Origin: Strix aluco
Lineage: Eukaryota > Chordata > Aves > Strigiformes > Strigidae
Reading direction: 5' to 3'
Assembly: GCF_031877795.1 (NCBI RefSeq)
Contig: NC_133935.1
Coordinates: 73,612,303 to 73,676,302, forward strand
DNA: 64,000 nt
Of the stretch, positions 49,501 to 62,640 are shown piece by piece (within the stretch, counting starts at the first letter, position 1; each line of letters starts with the position of its first letter). The notes beneath the pieces were generated by a model that did not search any database, was not told the origin of the DNA, and saw only the letters and a list, made by a program, of their open reading frames with translations. The translations under genes and the position numbers were made by a program.

Positions 49501-52500
49501 TTCAAATACATTTTTAATTACTACTAGTATTTCCAAGGCTCTCAGAGGCAGTAGGTAGTTTGCTGAAGCATTGTTATATCTGGGTGCATCTTCTCCTAGT
49601 GGAAGATAAAAATAAGTCTCTCTGCTTTGGTATTTCCAGGTTAGAAATTAATTTCTGTATTTCATTCCCAATTTCTCCTGTTTTAGCTGTATGGCAGCTA
49701 AGGAGGTCTTGTTCCCAGATGTCCCCAGCTTCCCCTGGAGCTGTCAGGGAGCCGTGGCTGTGGACTGTGCCAGCTTGCTCTCCCTGCTGGGTCTAGGTGC
49801 TGTGGCCATGCAAGACCAACCCTTCCTTTGCACCCCAACCTGTGGTTCCTGAGGATGTGGGATGGGGCTGAAGCATCTCCATGACTTGGTAAGAAGTCCT
49901 CTCTGAAATGGTGCAGGTACCGCTGCTCATGCCCTGCCTCTTCTCTAGCACATCTGACTCCAGTATCCAAGGTCAACAACAACCACACTCCTTTTAAGCT
50001 GCCAGCATTACAAAGCCTGTGTATTGTATCCTGCCTTGGAAGAGATGGAGGAAGCAGTGTGAAACCCATGTTTATAAAAGGATGTGAGATATAAACTAAC
50101 ACTCTCTTTCTGATATTTGAAGATTTATCTCTCAGTAAAATTCCTCAAGGAAAAGCTGCAAAAATGCAACCTCAGGGCTAATCAAGAACCCATAAACTCA
50201 ATTTATCTGAATTTACATATGGAGGAGAGGGTGGTATGATAAAAGAGATGTAACTATACATCCCTCTCTGCAAATATAAACACAGTTTTCCCTGTGTTTA
50301 TACTAGACTGACTACAAATGCACTGTAATGTAGAAAAGGGATGCTTTGACCCCCGAGCACAGCTCTGTGCCAGGGCTGAGCACTTTGGCAAACGCAATGG
50401 CTGTAGCATACAGAGTAATGGGGACCACTCTGCAGATGGGGCAGGAGCTGTGATCATGACATGGAAAGCAAATCCAGGGCAGGATTTTGAGTGGGAAGAG
50501 CTGTGGTCAAAGACGGGAGATGAACAGTCGGGGAGGAGGATGTACAATTATTCTGAATGAGAAGGAAACCCTGCCTGAGCAGCAAGGATGGGTAAACAGG
50601 ATAATTATCAGGAATTTACAGAAGTATTAGTGCAATCATGGGATGGCCTTTGTTTGAGCAGAGAGAGGGTGGTGGAGGAGCCAGAAATAAACTCCAGGTT
50701 AAGAGCTGTAATGACAGAGATTTTACTGGAGTTTTAACACTCATGGAGAAGCGGGGAAGGAGGAAAAACATTAATTCAGTTTTCAGTTATCAGGAGACCT
50801 TGCAGGAGAAAAGAGCAAGGAAAAGATGTGGGTCTGGCTGCTCACTCACAGTTGTTGGTGCAGATGTGATAGTTATAACTGGGGAAAAGGATTTAAATAA
50901 GCAGGTATAAAAGGGAAGCGGGATAGTACCTCCATCAAAGATAACCCTGAAGGAGAAGACAAAAGAAGAAACAGGAAGAAAATCTCAATGAGCAAAGGAT
51001 ACACCTGGCTGTTGAAGGCAAGGGAGAAGTAGGGAAAAATGAAAAAGCAACTCTTGTTCTTAAGAAAGAGGTGGGGGGGCTGCTTCAATGCCCCAGAGAG
51101 GGAGGAGCTGGTAAGAGGAAGAAAAGAAAATCAAAATGCTGGAAGCAGAAGTCTTGAGGTTTTGAGAAGCCTGGAGATGAGGGGGAGGAGGGAGAGCAAG
51201 CAGCAAGCAGAAAAGGAGGTGGAGCTGGGCAGGCAGCTAAAGCCTTCTAGGCTCCCAGGGAGAAGGAAAGAAACCCATGAAAATACTGGTTAGCAAGAAG
51301 CTTAGAGGAAGGGCAAGGGGGGAGTGAGGACACAAGCCACAGAATTATAGCTGGAGTGGTGGATTGCACTGGGAACAGAGCAGGAGAGAGATTTAGTAAT
51401 GCATCCTCACACAAAGCCTTCTCCCTTTGTGTCCAAACATGTCTGTTTCTGTCAATTTGATTAAATTAAGTGGTTGATCTCATTATCCAGGTGATGGGTG
51501 GGTGCTGATGCATAGCCCTCAGGAGCACATAGAGCCTATAGGAAGAAGTGATTTATGGCTCAGTGGCCAAAATTTTAAAAAATCCCTAAAATAACAAGCG
51601 GTGTGGTCCCAAACAAAGCTTATCTTTTCCCATTTGCCTTTTTTTTTTTGTTGTTTTTTTTTTGGTGGTGAAAGAACAAGAGCAGAAACAAAGTTCTCTG
51701 CATCTGATGAGAAGAAAAATATCTGATTTCAGGTCTTTGTAAGGAATTCTGGAGGAACAATGCAGCAGATTTTTCCTCCTGCTGACACTGTGGGAGCCAG
51801 GGCCTCACTGCCCCATGGGAGAGCACAGACCACATGCCAAGAGGCTGCATTTCACTCCTGCCAACAGGAATTTGACCCTGCCTCTCTCTTGTGACTCCCT
51901 AAGCACTGGGCTGGTGAGTCCTCTGCCCACTACGCTTTGTGCAAGGCACAAAGTCCCACCAGCGGGGATTGGCATGTCACCTGCCTGGGCTGTTCTCGTC
52001 TCCAGTGGGAGAAAGGCAGGTTCACACCCACTGGCTGCCCGGTTCAGGCCATGGCTGTTAATTAAATTCTTCCATCATTCACAAGCAGACGCTGCAGGGT
52101 GGTGTTTGGGGGTAGATCTCCCTCCCTCCTGACAGCCAAAACTGGTCCACAGAGTTGGTGGGACAAAAAGCAAGTGAGAAGGAATAGAATGACTTTGTGG
52201 CCTGAGTCTGGTGTAATGTTTGAAGACCATGGAAACAGGTAACATTTGTTTTAGATGGGCTGATCTTTCTTAAGGCAACATAATTATTTGGGATGATCTA
52301 AGCAGCCACCCTGAAAGAGGCACAAGACACCCTCACAGCTTTCATGATGAGTCCAGTGGATTCTGGGAGGGGGGTGGAGTGGTACATTTAGCAACGTATG
52401 GAGGAGATGAAACAGTGCCTAGGTGCACAGTTGGTGGGGCTTGGTGTCTCCCTGTGAGAAACTTATTAGTGAGGAGCACAGGTTCATTTGCTGAGCTCGT

Positions 52501-53044
52501 GGTGATTTGGGGCAGCAAATATATATGCTGATGTCTAAATGTGGTGCTCAGAAAAGAAGAGATTAAAGGATATCCTAGATCTTGCTCTGTGCCCTGCCTT
52601 CCTCACTTCTCTGAAGCTGTAGAGCCCCTTGCACAGGCAGCGGACAGTCTGCCTGGCAGGGAAGCAGGAGTCACTCCTCCTCGTGGCTGTCTGCTCCCAG
52701 CGGCGAAGAGGTGCAGGGTCCCACTCCCCAAAGAGCACACTAGCAACCCTGCTTGCTGAACAGCCCCTCCAGCCAGTGCCAGGGACCTCACACCATCCCT
52801 ACAAGCCCCAGCCACATTTCCCAACACAGCTGTTGCTCTTCAAGCATAGTGTACTCCATGGTAGACCTGCCAAGCATCTCACCATGTGTGTGGCCCTGGC
52901 TGTTACTGTTCTTCTCTGGCCCTGGTAAGGTTCATGTGCTCCGTGCCAAAGCTTCCCCATTATTTGCCGACTCCACCACAGGCTTTCCCTTATCCTAGCA
53001 GCAAACTCTGCGCCCAGGTCTGAGGCTGAGGAGGGATAAGCTCT
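43576..53044. other. Long unique intergenic block, no gene recognised
   Basis: No protein family, RNA gene or clear transposon is recognised in about 9.5 kb. Notable low-complexity features are a T19 run at 47670-47688, two T runs of 10 or more around 51640-51663, and a purine-rich stretch at 50640-51340. Two overlapping frames near 48301-48745 (112 and 130 codons) look like chance ORFs. Confidence 0.45.
46935..46955. repeat. Short perfect inverted repeat with homeodomain-like arms
   Basis: TAATTGAAT (46935-46943) and its reverse complement ATTCAATTA (46947-46955) are separated by three bases. It sits in AT-rich single-copy DNA without transposon features, so it may be a dimeric transcription-factor site or simple chance. 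Confidence 0.6.
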
Positions 53045-54178
53045 TAGAATCATAGAATCATAGAACAGTTTGGGTCGGAAGGGACTTCAAAGATCGTCCA
53101 GTTCCAACCCCTCTGCTATGGCAGGGACCCCTCCCACTAGATCAGGTTGCTCAAGGCTCCATCCAGCCTGGCTCTAAACACTTCCAGGGATGGAGCATCC
53201 ACAGCCTCCCTGGGCAACATGTTCCAGTGCCTCACCACCCTGACAGTAAAAAACTTCTTCCTTATATTTAGTCTAAACTTCCCCTCCCTCAGCTTCCACC
53301 CGTTACCCCTCATCCTATCGTTACAGTCCCTTGTAAAAAGTCCCTCCCCAGCCTTCTTGTAGGCGCCCTTCAGGTACTGGAAGGCCACTATGAGGTCTCC
53401 CCGGAACTTCTCTTTTCCAGGCTGAACAAGCCCAACTCTCTCAGCCTGTCCTCATAGGAGAGGTGTTCCAGCCCTCTGATCATCTTGGCAGCCCTACTCT
53501 GGACTAATTCTAACAGTTCTATATCCTTCTTGTATTGAGGGCTCCAGAGCTGGGCACAGAATTCCAGGTGGGGTCTCACGAGGGCAGAGTAGCGGGGCAG
53601 AATCACCTCCCTCCACCTACTGGCCACACTTCTTTTGATGCAGCCCAGAATCTGGTTTGCTTTTTGGGCTGCAAGCACACACTGTTGGCTCATGTTGATC
53701 TTATCATCCACCAACATACCCAAGTCCTTCTCCCCAGGACTGTTCTCAATCCACTTGGGATTGCCCTGGCCCAGGTGCAGGACCTTACACTTGGCCTTGT
53801 TGAACTTCATGAGCTTGGCCTGGACCCACCTCTCCAGCCTATCCGGGTCCCTCTGGATGGCACATCCCTTCCTTCCAGCATGTCAACCACACCACACAGC
53901 TTGCTGTCATTGGCAAACTTGCTGAGGGTGCACTCCATCCCACTATCCATATCACCAACAAAGATATTAAACTGTACTGGTCCCAGTACCGATCCTTGAG
54001 GGACACCACTTGTCACCGGTCTCCACTTGGACATTGAACCATTGACCGCAACCCTCTGAGTGTGGCCTTCCAACCAATTTCTTATCCACCGAGTGATCCA
54101 TCTGTCAAGTCCATGTCTTTCCAACTTGGAGACCAGGATGCCATGTGGGACAGTGTCAAAGCCTTGCACAAGTCCAGT
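53045..54178 (-). mobile_element. CR1 LINE, frameshifted, RT catalytic motif mutated
   Basis: A minus-strand CR1 of about 1.13 kb. The terminal repeats at 53045-53070 (TAGAATCATAGAATCATAG) are followed by the 3' UTR and ORF2 remnants in three successive frames. These run from about 54238 to 53807 (with [19 protein letters not shown]), 53810 to 53388 ([23 protein letters not shown] region) and 53388 to 53137. The breaks lie near 53808 and 53388. Motif C reads FANDSKLCG, so the first catalytic Asp of the FADD box is Asn. The element is dead. Its 5' truncation falls near 54178, in the segment encoding motif A. Confidence 0.93.
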
Positions 54179-57100
54179 TGTTTTGTTTGGTGGTATGAAA
54201 GTTTGAGCTCCCTGTTTTTCAGCACCATCCCTGTTCAACAGAGCTCAGTGCCACCTCTCCCACCATGACCACTGCCCCAGCTGATGCTGAGCCTGCCTGC
54301 AGCAGGACTCAGCTGGCACTGGCTAAGAGTTCGGTGTGCTCTCGCTGCTGAAGTGAGGTCTGTTTAATACTTGTCTGCACTCAATGTGTAAATATTATGA
54401 GAAATCTGTAAAAAAATCTCCTGAAAGCCACTTTACATAGATGTTACCATGAATAGATTATTGTCCATTTATGGCTGAGGGATAGATTTTGTAATTTACA
54501 GTACATTTTATATCTCTATGATTTTGGTGGCACTGGGAGTAGCCAGCAAAAATCTATTAATAACAAAGAGGACAGAGTTAGCAGCTCTGTAACAGGAGAA
54601 AGGATGCTGGAAGGGTGATTACTCAAACAAAACAGTTTTAGCTGTTTGCTCAAAGGCAGACCATCTTAAGAAAAAAATATTGCTATGTAAACAGGTGATA
54701 AATAATCATTTATAATGAGACAATTTAAACAGGTAATAGGAATTACTTCTTCATGAATGTACAAATAAAATTTACTGCTGTTTTGACAACAATCTTATTA
54801 GTGATCAGGATCCCATTTAATTAGCCCTTAGATATGCTGATTTAGACTTTCTTTTACCCCCTCCACATGTTGTGTGACCTCATCCCACCAGCTTTATCTT
54901 GGGAAGTGTTTTTGTACAACTGAAACTCCAAAATGCTGCCAACATCTAAAAGAATTGCAGCAGAAGAAAGTCCAGAGTTTTTCTGAAAATCTTAAAAGCA
55001 ATGGGGAATGTAGGCTCATCCAGACATCAAAACCAAAGTGGTGCTAGATCCAAGGGAACCTCGTGGCTCAAACTTTGCTCATCAATTTGTGTGGTAAATC
55101 GAGGCTGTTAATGCTCTGTAAAGTGTATATTAAAAAACATGAACACAGAGCCATAAACCTGGGCCATATTTTTCCTGGCAAAACTGCAGCACTCACAGAG
55201 GAGCATCATGGATGGCTTTAGTTGTGGGTCTGGAGGGCTGAGGATGCAGGGGACCAGCCAGGATGGAGCTGACAACAGCAGAAGGCCCTGGGCTCTGATG
55301 AGTCTCAGCTGCTTGGGCGGTTGTGAAAGCAGCAACTGTTTGGGTTTTTTCGTTATACTTACTAAAGTTCCATTTTATGAACACCCCTGGCCCGGGAATG
55401 TGTACACAACTAAAAATAACTTGAAATGAATGTAAGCCAAAGTCAGCCCACCTGGCGGTTGCAAATGCAGTTATCTCCTGTTGCTTCCTTCCTTCCCGCC
55501 TGCCTCTCCTGGCTCAGTTTAACCAGAGCACAGGTGTCTTCCTGCACACCATCGCTGGAAAGATGAAGCAACCACTCTTCTCTTAAACCAGTGTGGGTGT
55601 GATCACTTGTGCTGATTTACTTGTGAATCAGAATGGGGCGATGCTAATACTCTGGAGATGCTTCCCTTCCAAACCTCAGCAGTTCCAGAGGAAGCTGGTG
55701 AGATGGGGTGCAGGCAATGGTTGCCCCACCTGAACTGCAAAACAGCAGATCCTCACAGTGACTATAAAAAGATCTGGCAGAGGGAGGAGGCAGTACTACA
55801 CTGGACAAAGCCAAATATAATCATGAGTAATGTCAGCATAGGTAGTAGGAAGTCCTATCCTGGGGTCTCTACCTTTCCTCTACTATTTTCAGCTTCTCTT
55901 GGACTCTCAACAGTTACCAGCTGAGGCCTTCTTTCCATCACAGTTAAAGGGAGATAAGCAGACATAGATACTTGTATGGTTTTATTTAACTAGACCTTTT
56001 TATGTAAAACAGATCTGCTTCATTTCTTTGAAAAAATGTCTTCAAAGAGCAATTTCTTTTGGCACAACTGTGTTGATCCAAATTTAACTTGAAGGCAAGA
56101 CAGGGCAGAACTGCTCAGCCAAGTCCTGCCCTCAGAAGCAGTCACCAGCTGCGGACATTTTCTAGAGGTGGGCCTGGGTGCAAGGGGAACACTGAGCTGT
56201 TTCTCAGTTTTTCCAGCAATTCCTATGTGGACATGAACACATCACCTAAACTTTCACCCTGTGCATTTCCATATATGAAACAAAGGTAAAGATGATCACT
56301 TTTCTGAACAGCTTTTGGATCTACAGAGGAAAGACACCACATATAGGACTTCTGAATATGTAATCAGAACCAACAGGTAGCCTGCAGGCCAGCTTCTGCC
56401 TTCACCTTCAAGGTGAATGTTACTTCACCTCCAAAGACATGCTACTGTCCTTGCACATGAGCTGATGCCTGGACCTGTGAGCAGTGTGGGGTATGTGGGG
56501 GGTCCCAAATAGGGCCAACCCATACCACTCTGGAGACCAACTCACCCTGAAAGCACTTTCTATTTGGATGTTAAATGGAGCTGCACAGTGTTAGCCCCAT
56601 GTTTCAGCACAGGTTTTACTTTTATCTTTACATGTGGAATGGGTTCACACACTAAATGGTAATTTGAAATGTCAGGTTTAACCCTGAATGAAAGACACCA
56701 AATATGATGGCAAGAAAGCAAAATCCATGGCTATTCTCATGTCATTTTCCTCCTTTCAATAAGCCTTAAGGAAGGGCAGCAGTGGTGTGTTAGCAGCAGC
56801 CCAGTCACTGGCACAGGGAGGAGGGTGGGAGTGCGCCTGCCCTGGTATCTTCTCTCCATGTCCCCACCAACTTGACCACTGCTGACCTTCCCAAAATCTC
56901 ACTTCTCAGCCTGACTCTCTCCACAGTAGTGCTGCACATACATGGAGGGCAGAGGTGGCCTCTTCTCCTGCTTCTCCAGCCCAGTCCAGCAATGGACATC
57001 TCACTGATGGACATGGGTTTGACCCTCAGGGACTGCCACCATGTTTCCTGGGCAAATGCAATTGTCTCCAGCCACTGAAAGGAGCAGGACCCTGTTCTCT

Positions 57101-58539
57101 CTCTGGGCTCCTTTTTAACCAGAAGGGACTTGGGAGAAGGACCCCAGGAGGACTGAAGTGAGACACCTCTGGGGCAGGTCATGTTTGGGAACTACCTCAT
57201 GCCAAGCATTTCCATACACCCCTCTCTGCTTGGCTTGCACTTGGCAGGCAGGCTGCTTGCACTGCCAGTTTGAAGCATCTTGGTTTAGGAAGGGTTCACA
57301 TTGCCCTTGGGGGTGAGGGCCCTGGTCCTGACCTGCCCAGCACAACGGTGTTTCTGTCTGTATTGACAGCTGGGAAATGGCTTGGTTACCTACTGCCTCC
57401 CCATGGAGACCTAAATCACTCATTAGATTTCAGAAACTGGGCCAGGGTGAAGAAACACTCAGAGTTGGTCAGAAACATTGTGGGCCAAGAGGAGAAAGGT
57501 GCCAGATGAGTCAAGGTGGTGGGGGAGAGGGGTGTTGTTCAGGGGGAGCCGCAGAGAAAACAAAAGGTTGGGCAAGACAAAGGGAAAGAAATCCTCTCTG
57601 CTGTGCAGCTGATGGATAGAAGAAACCAGAGAGGCCAAAAGAGGGAAATTCTGAAGCTGAAAGATGTCATTACTTACAGTTATTCAGCTGATCTTCCACA
57701 CACGTTCATGCCCAGCACATTTTTTTTCAAACAGATATCCAGCCCTCTTGTGAATCCAGATGAATTATGTCTGTGCTTTAATTACTCCCTATGTTCATAC
57801 TACCATAAAATATGTATTTGATTTCATGCAGCATGAGGTGCTCTCTTAAAGTTCATGGATGCCTGGTACATAGAGAGACTCTCACTTTAGTATTTTTTCT
57901 GTTGCTTTTCTCCTGATTGTGATTAGATTTGCCAAACACAGCAGTCACCACCACCACTCTTACTGTGTCTTTTGAAAGTCTTATACAGCTCCCAACTTGC
58001 TTTGATTTGATTCTTGCAAGCTCAAGAATTCCTTATGACTATACAAATGAAATTATTAGTATTTCAGTTAGGGGTTCAATAACAAAATTTATTAACTCTG
58101 AAGGAGGCTAGTCACTGTGCAAGGTTCAAATCTTCCATCAACACCAGATCTTTCTCCACCTTTCCTTTATTATTACGTTTATAAACTGCTCTTCATTTTG
58201 TTAATGCACATAATTTTCTTACTGAGCATGGATTGGAACAAAGGGTTCAATAATATTTAATGGTATTTTTTTGCTTTTTTCTTCATTGAGGCTTTCAGCT
58301 GGGATCTGAACATTACCACAGTTAACATGGATGACTAGGGTAAATTCTGAAGCCTGAATAGGCAAAGAATAAGTTGCAGAATGCATAGAGAAGGAGGTGT
58401 TTTCAAGTCTTCTGGGCTTGCAATTCATCCTAGAGTTGTTAGGAGCCATCAGAAGCAACTGCAGACCCAGTAGTCAGTGTCTTTGGCCACTCAAGGAGGG
58501 TGGAAAAGATATACACACACATTTAAATATATTCAGAAA
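54179..58539. other. Unique intergenic sequence, no feature recognised
   Basis: Mostly AT-rich, with a more GC-rich part at 56800-57400. Frames of up to 125 codons there overlap on both strands and lack recognisable domains. Confidence 0.45.
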
Positions 58540-58745
58540 GGTGAAAAAGAAGATCCCAGTGAATTATAGACCAGTCTGCCAAGCTGCAATTCTCAGAAAA
58601 ATACTGGGAAAAATAAGAACATAGAAAAGAAAAAAAGATGAGCAATAGCCAGCACATATCTGTCAAGAACATGTGATGTCAGACACATTTAATCTATTTC
58701 TGAAAAACAGCAACTGCCCTTGTTGATAAGAAAAAAGCAGCTGAC
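58540..58745 (+). mobile_element. Ancient CR1-type LINE fragment (RT N-terminal region)
   Basis: The sense strand keeps the block that encodes KKIPVNYRPVCQAAILRKIL, corresponding to the [20 protein letters not shown] region of younger CR1. It is followed by diverged DNA resembling ATAGCCAGCA...TGTCAAGAAC, where old CR1 elements encode QHGF-type residues. Stops and small indels show it is inactive. Old L3/CR1 age is inferred from divergence. Confidence 0.7.
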
Positions 58746-61700
58746 TTCGCGTTTCTTATAGCAATTGTCCATTCAAACTGAACAGGCACCATATCTCATG
58801 GCCATAGTCTTTTCTAGCCTAATCATCATTAAGCAAGTGCATGCCCTGCCTCTGCTCAGGCCCTGACTACGCATAATATATAGTTTGGTCATTGCTCATG
58901 CACCCTCAGATCCCCTTGCACATCTAGACGGAGCTCTTTTTATGACTGAAGCCTTCTTTGATCTACTCTTAGATCTTCAGCTTGTATGTTAGCTTGACTT
59001 ACACCTTTCATTCATTCTTCCCCCTTTGGCATCTTTCTCCCTGAAAAAGGAGAGGCATTTTTATTTAATCTTTGATATTCAGACCCCTGGAGCTGCTGAG
59101 CCTCCCCAGTCTGCCCTGAGCCCTGGTGTATATGGACACAGTCTGGTCTTTGAAGTTCCTTTTGAAGTCCAGACTTGGTGCCCACACCCAGAGCAGGAGG
59201 ATGTATGGACATCCTCAGGGTTGCACTGTTTAGACCTACAACCCATTTTTATAGGTAAACCTCCAACACTGTCAAGAATTTAACTCTGGGATTCAAAACC
59301 AGTATGTAGCAGAAAACTCTGGAGAAGAAATTTCTCCTCATTAAAATTTTCTGTGTCTTAACAGAGCCCTGGGCTTTGCATTTCCAGCCCAGTCCAGATC
59401 AGCACCAGAGATGACATCTATACTAGTGAACTAAACAGGGTCTGGGTACAGGCTTGAGCACTTGCCTGCAACCATCCCAGCTGTTTGCCTGCTGGCATAC
59501 TGCCTGGCATGGTTTTGATGTGTGTCAATTGGCGGTCCCCAGACAATTCCCCAGGCTCAGTCTGAAACTGTACCCTATAGGAAGTATGGATGGGAATGAA
59601 GGAGTTTAGCCCAGTGGATGTGAACTGTGCCACACCGTCTGTCCTTAAGGTAAAACAACAAGTCCCAGACCACTTTTATTTACCAGTATTAGCAAAGAGA
59701 CTGCCTTTTAGGATAGTACAAGGACTTTCCCATTGGCCAAATGGTAACCGGGTAAGAGGTGTTTGAGTACCACACTGCTCCAGATTTCCTGGCCCCAAAT
59801 GGCCACTAGTGAAGCTCATCATCAGTATTCCAGCTCTCAGAGATGCTTGCAGAGCTGAAAACATTGCCTCAAGGAACCAAGCTAAAGCTTAAGGACAAGT
59901 AACCCCCTCAACATTAAAACATGGGGAATGCCGGCAAAATAGTTCCTAATGGGGAACATGTTCTCCGTGCCCCTTGCCAATGTCAACTAAAAATACTGCT
60001 TGGGTTCAGCAGGGTGGTATCCCTCTGCAGGGTCATTGTGGAGCTCTCCAATTCCTCAGATCTCTTGGAGAACAGACAAAGTTAAAGACAATCTAGTCTC
60101 TGGACTTCACAGGGTCAAATCTGAATGTGACTCTGGTCAAGACTTGTCTTCCCTGAGCTGTCAGGGACAGGTGTACTCTACAGCTCACCTGGGATCCAGT
60201 TCAAGTATGGGCCTGCCTGTCTTTTGCTGGCATATGTTATTTGACTCTGCAAATAATACTGCACTATGTCAATTTCTCAAGAATGCATCTCCTCCATATA
60301 ACAGGGTCTGTCCTTCTGCAGTGGCAAATTGATTGGCATGCTCTGCCAGTCATCTTCACATTTCTCCCTGTCATGATTTATTCTTCCTTGTCTGTTGGGG
60401 TGGAGGCCCTTACTCATAAGACATGCAGGCACAGAGCCTTTGGTGGCCCTAGGAAAGTGCTAGCCTACAAATTTCAGTGGGTTAGCCCCCAGAACAGTGA
60501 GGAAGGTCTCTTGATGCTGCAGTGTCCATGTGTTGACCAGCCTTATGATACTGTGGATGAAGAAGCTGAGGATGCTCAGTTTCCTCTATTGTGCAGAGAA
60601 GACATTTATTTTTGGGCTGTGCATGACACATCAGAATTTCCTCCCAGTGCTGTAACAACCAGATACTGAATACACTGCCAATTACCTCAGCCTGTTCTGC
60701 CCAGAGTTTCAGCAACAACCATATTCAGTTTTCCAAGATACCCAAAGCTCATCTGTATCCTTGGACTCCTACAGAAAATTAACGTGGGCCTTCTAATGAA
60801 TGCTTTTTAGATACTTTTTCCAGGACACCTGTGAATTACCTCCACCTCTTTTCAGCCTCCAATACTCTGAAAGGTAAAGGCAGCTGTAATTGTGGTCAGC
60901 ACAATCTTACGGATGCAATTCTGATCCCAGGATGTAAAGATGCTGTTGGTGAGGGACCATCTTCTCTGGGGAGGGAATCTACAACCTATGTTTCATAGCA
61001 GGAAGACCTATTTTTGATTCACCTGGATCAGGAGACAAGTTTTGCCTGGTAGTTTGAATAGGTCTGGTTTATCTTGGTAGGAATTGATTCTGATCATCTG
61101 AGGTGAACTGCCTGGACAGAAGGACACAAAGTTGCCCATTATCTTGGCCAAAGCCACATCTGTCCACTTGGAGCTCCTTTCAGGTCTTTACAGAGCCCTG
61201 TGTCCTTTCAGAGCATTGGAAAATTACTTTTCTTTGGGCAAAGGTGTGCTGAGATCCCTGTTTACTTAAAGCAACCTGAAACAAACCACCATGTGCTTGT
61301 GAATACCTGGGGCACTGTCTGTGGTCACCAAGGGAAGAGTTGACAAGTGGGTGATCTTCTTCAGGACATGTTGATCCATGTATAAATTCACTTTTCCTTC
61401 TCTTTTTCCTCTTCACAGCAGTCTAATGTGTCTCCATGTACCCAGACTGAAACAGCCTGTGGGCTTATGAATGTATGCTAGTCTTTATCTTGGCTTGGCT
61501 TGGAGTGCCCCAGTAGATACTGCTAATAGTAATAAAGTTCCCCGTCTCAAGTGCTTACAAGGCACATCCATCCAGAGATTGGATATGCATATGTACAGCA
61601 TTCTTTGAGAAACACCAGTGAGTCAGAGAAATGACCTACCAGTTACTTCAGCAAGGGTTTGGTATTGCTCCCCAACACTCTCTCATGAGCAAGCTAAGTA

Positions 61701-62439
61701 AATAGGGACTAAATAAGCAGTAAATTTGCTGGAAAACTATGCTAAAAGGGTAGTTATCAAGGGTCTGTGATCAGACTTGAACACCTTATTGAATAGATTC
61801 CCTACGGACCAGTCCCAGGCCAAGCAGAAGCCAATGTATCTATTAATGGTTCTGACAAAGGAATAGATAATGCTCTCACTGGTGTTGTGGATGATAAAAG
61901 CTGAGGGAGGAGAGAAATGCAAACCCTTTGAAAGGCTTAGAATTGAAAAGTTCCTGACCAGTTACAGCAAGAACCTAAAATAAATAACCATTAACCCCTT
62001 AAGGATAAGGGCAAAGTAGTAGTAATAGGTAGTAATGGGAAACTACACAAATACAATTTGGGTAACTGCCTAAGCAGCAGCTCTGCAGAGATGGAGCTGG
62101 TGATTAAAGATGAATATGAGTCATAGCTTTGATGCTGCTGTGAAAGAAGGCAGATGCCACACTCAGATATGGGATGAGAAGTCATAAGTAAGATGTAGTC
62201 AATCTTTCTTTCTCCACTTTATTCATCCAAGACTTCTGAAATTTTGTGCATTTTCAAGTACCACACTTCACAGCTCCAACTGGACAGTGCTCTAAGGAAG
62301 GCAGGAAGGAGTGTTTTGTGTGGAGGCAAAAAAATCTGGTCTGGGAAGATGAGAAATAATTTGTTTCATCTAGTGAAGATAGGGCTGAAGGGTTAAAAAA
62401 AAGTGTGTACCAAGTGTAGGGCAGCAAGTCATGCAGAAA
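58746..62439. other. Unique intergenic sequence, no feature recognised
   Basis: No gene is recognised. Frames at 60000-60332 and 60241-60669 (up to 142 codons) have no family match and no promoter context. Confidence 0.4.
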
Positions 62440-62640
62440 GACATTAGGACAAACTCAAGGACAAGTAAGCTCTGGAACAGATGTCCTAGAGACCTGCAGT
62501 ATTTTAGAAACAGATTGTAAAATACCAGTAAAGACTGATTTAGATATAATCTGTCCTGTGCTAGGGTTATGATTGGGACAAGATGGCCTCTCTACATCCT
62601 GTCACTCCCATCATATATGATTCCATGATCCTGTGATTAT
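62440..62640 (+). mobile_element. Ancient CR1-type LINE, 3' end
   Basis: Sense-strand relic of a CR1 3' end. CTCTGGAACAGATGTCCTAGAGA and a GACTGATTTAGAT block lead to a tail ATGATTCCATGATCCTGTGATTAT at 62620-62640, a decayed form of the terminal octamer repeats. Same orientation as the fragment at 58540-58745. Confidence 0.65.

Noticed and set aside
60000-60669. Frames of 110 and 142 codons that might be a retroviral or unknown gene
   Set aside because: No polymerase, protease or envelope motif could be seen and the two frames overlap in different phases.
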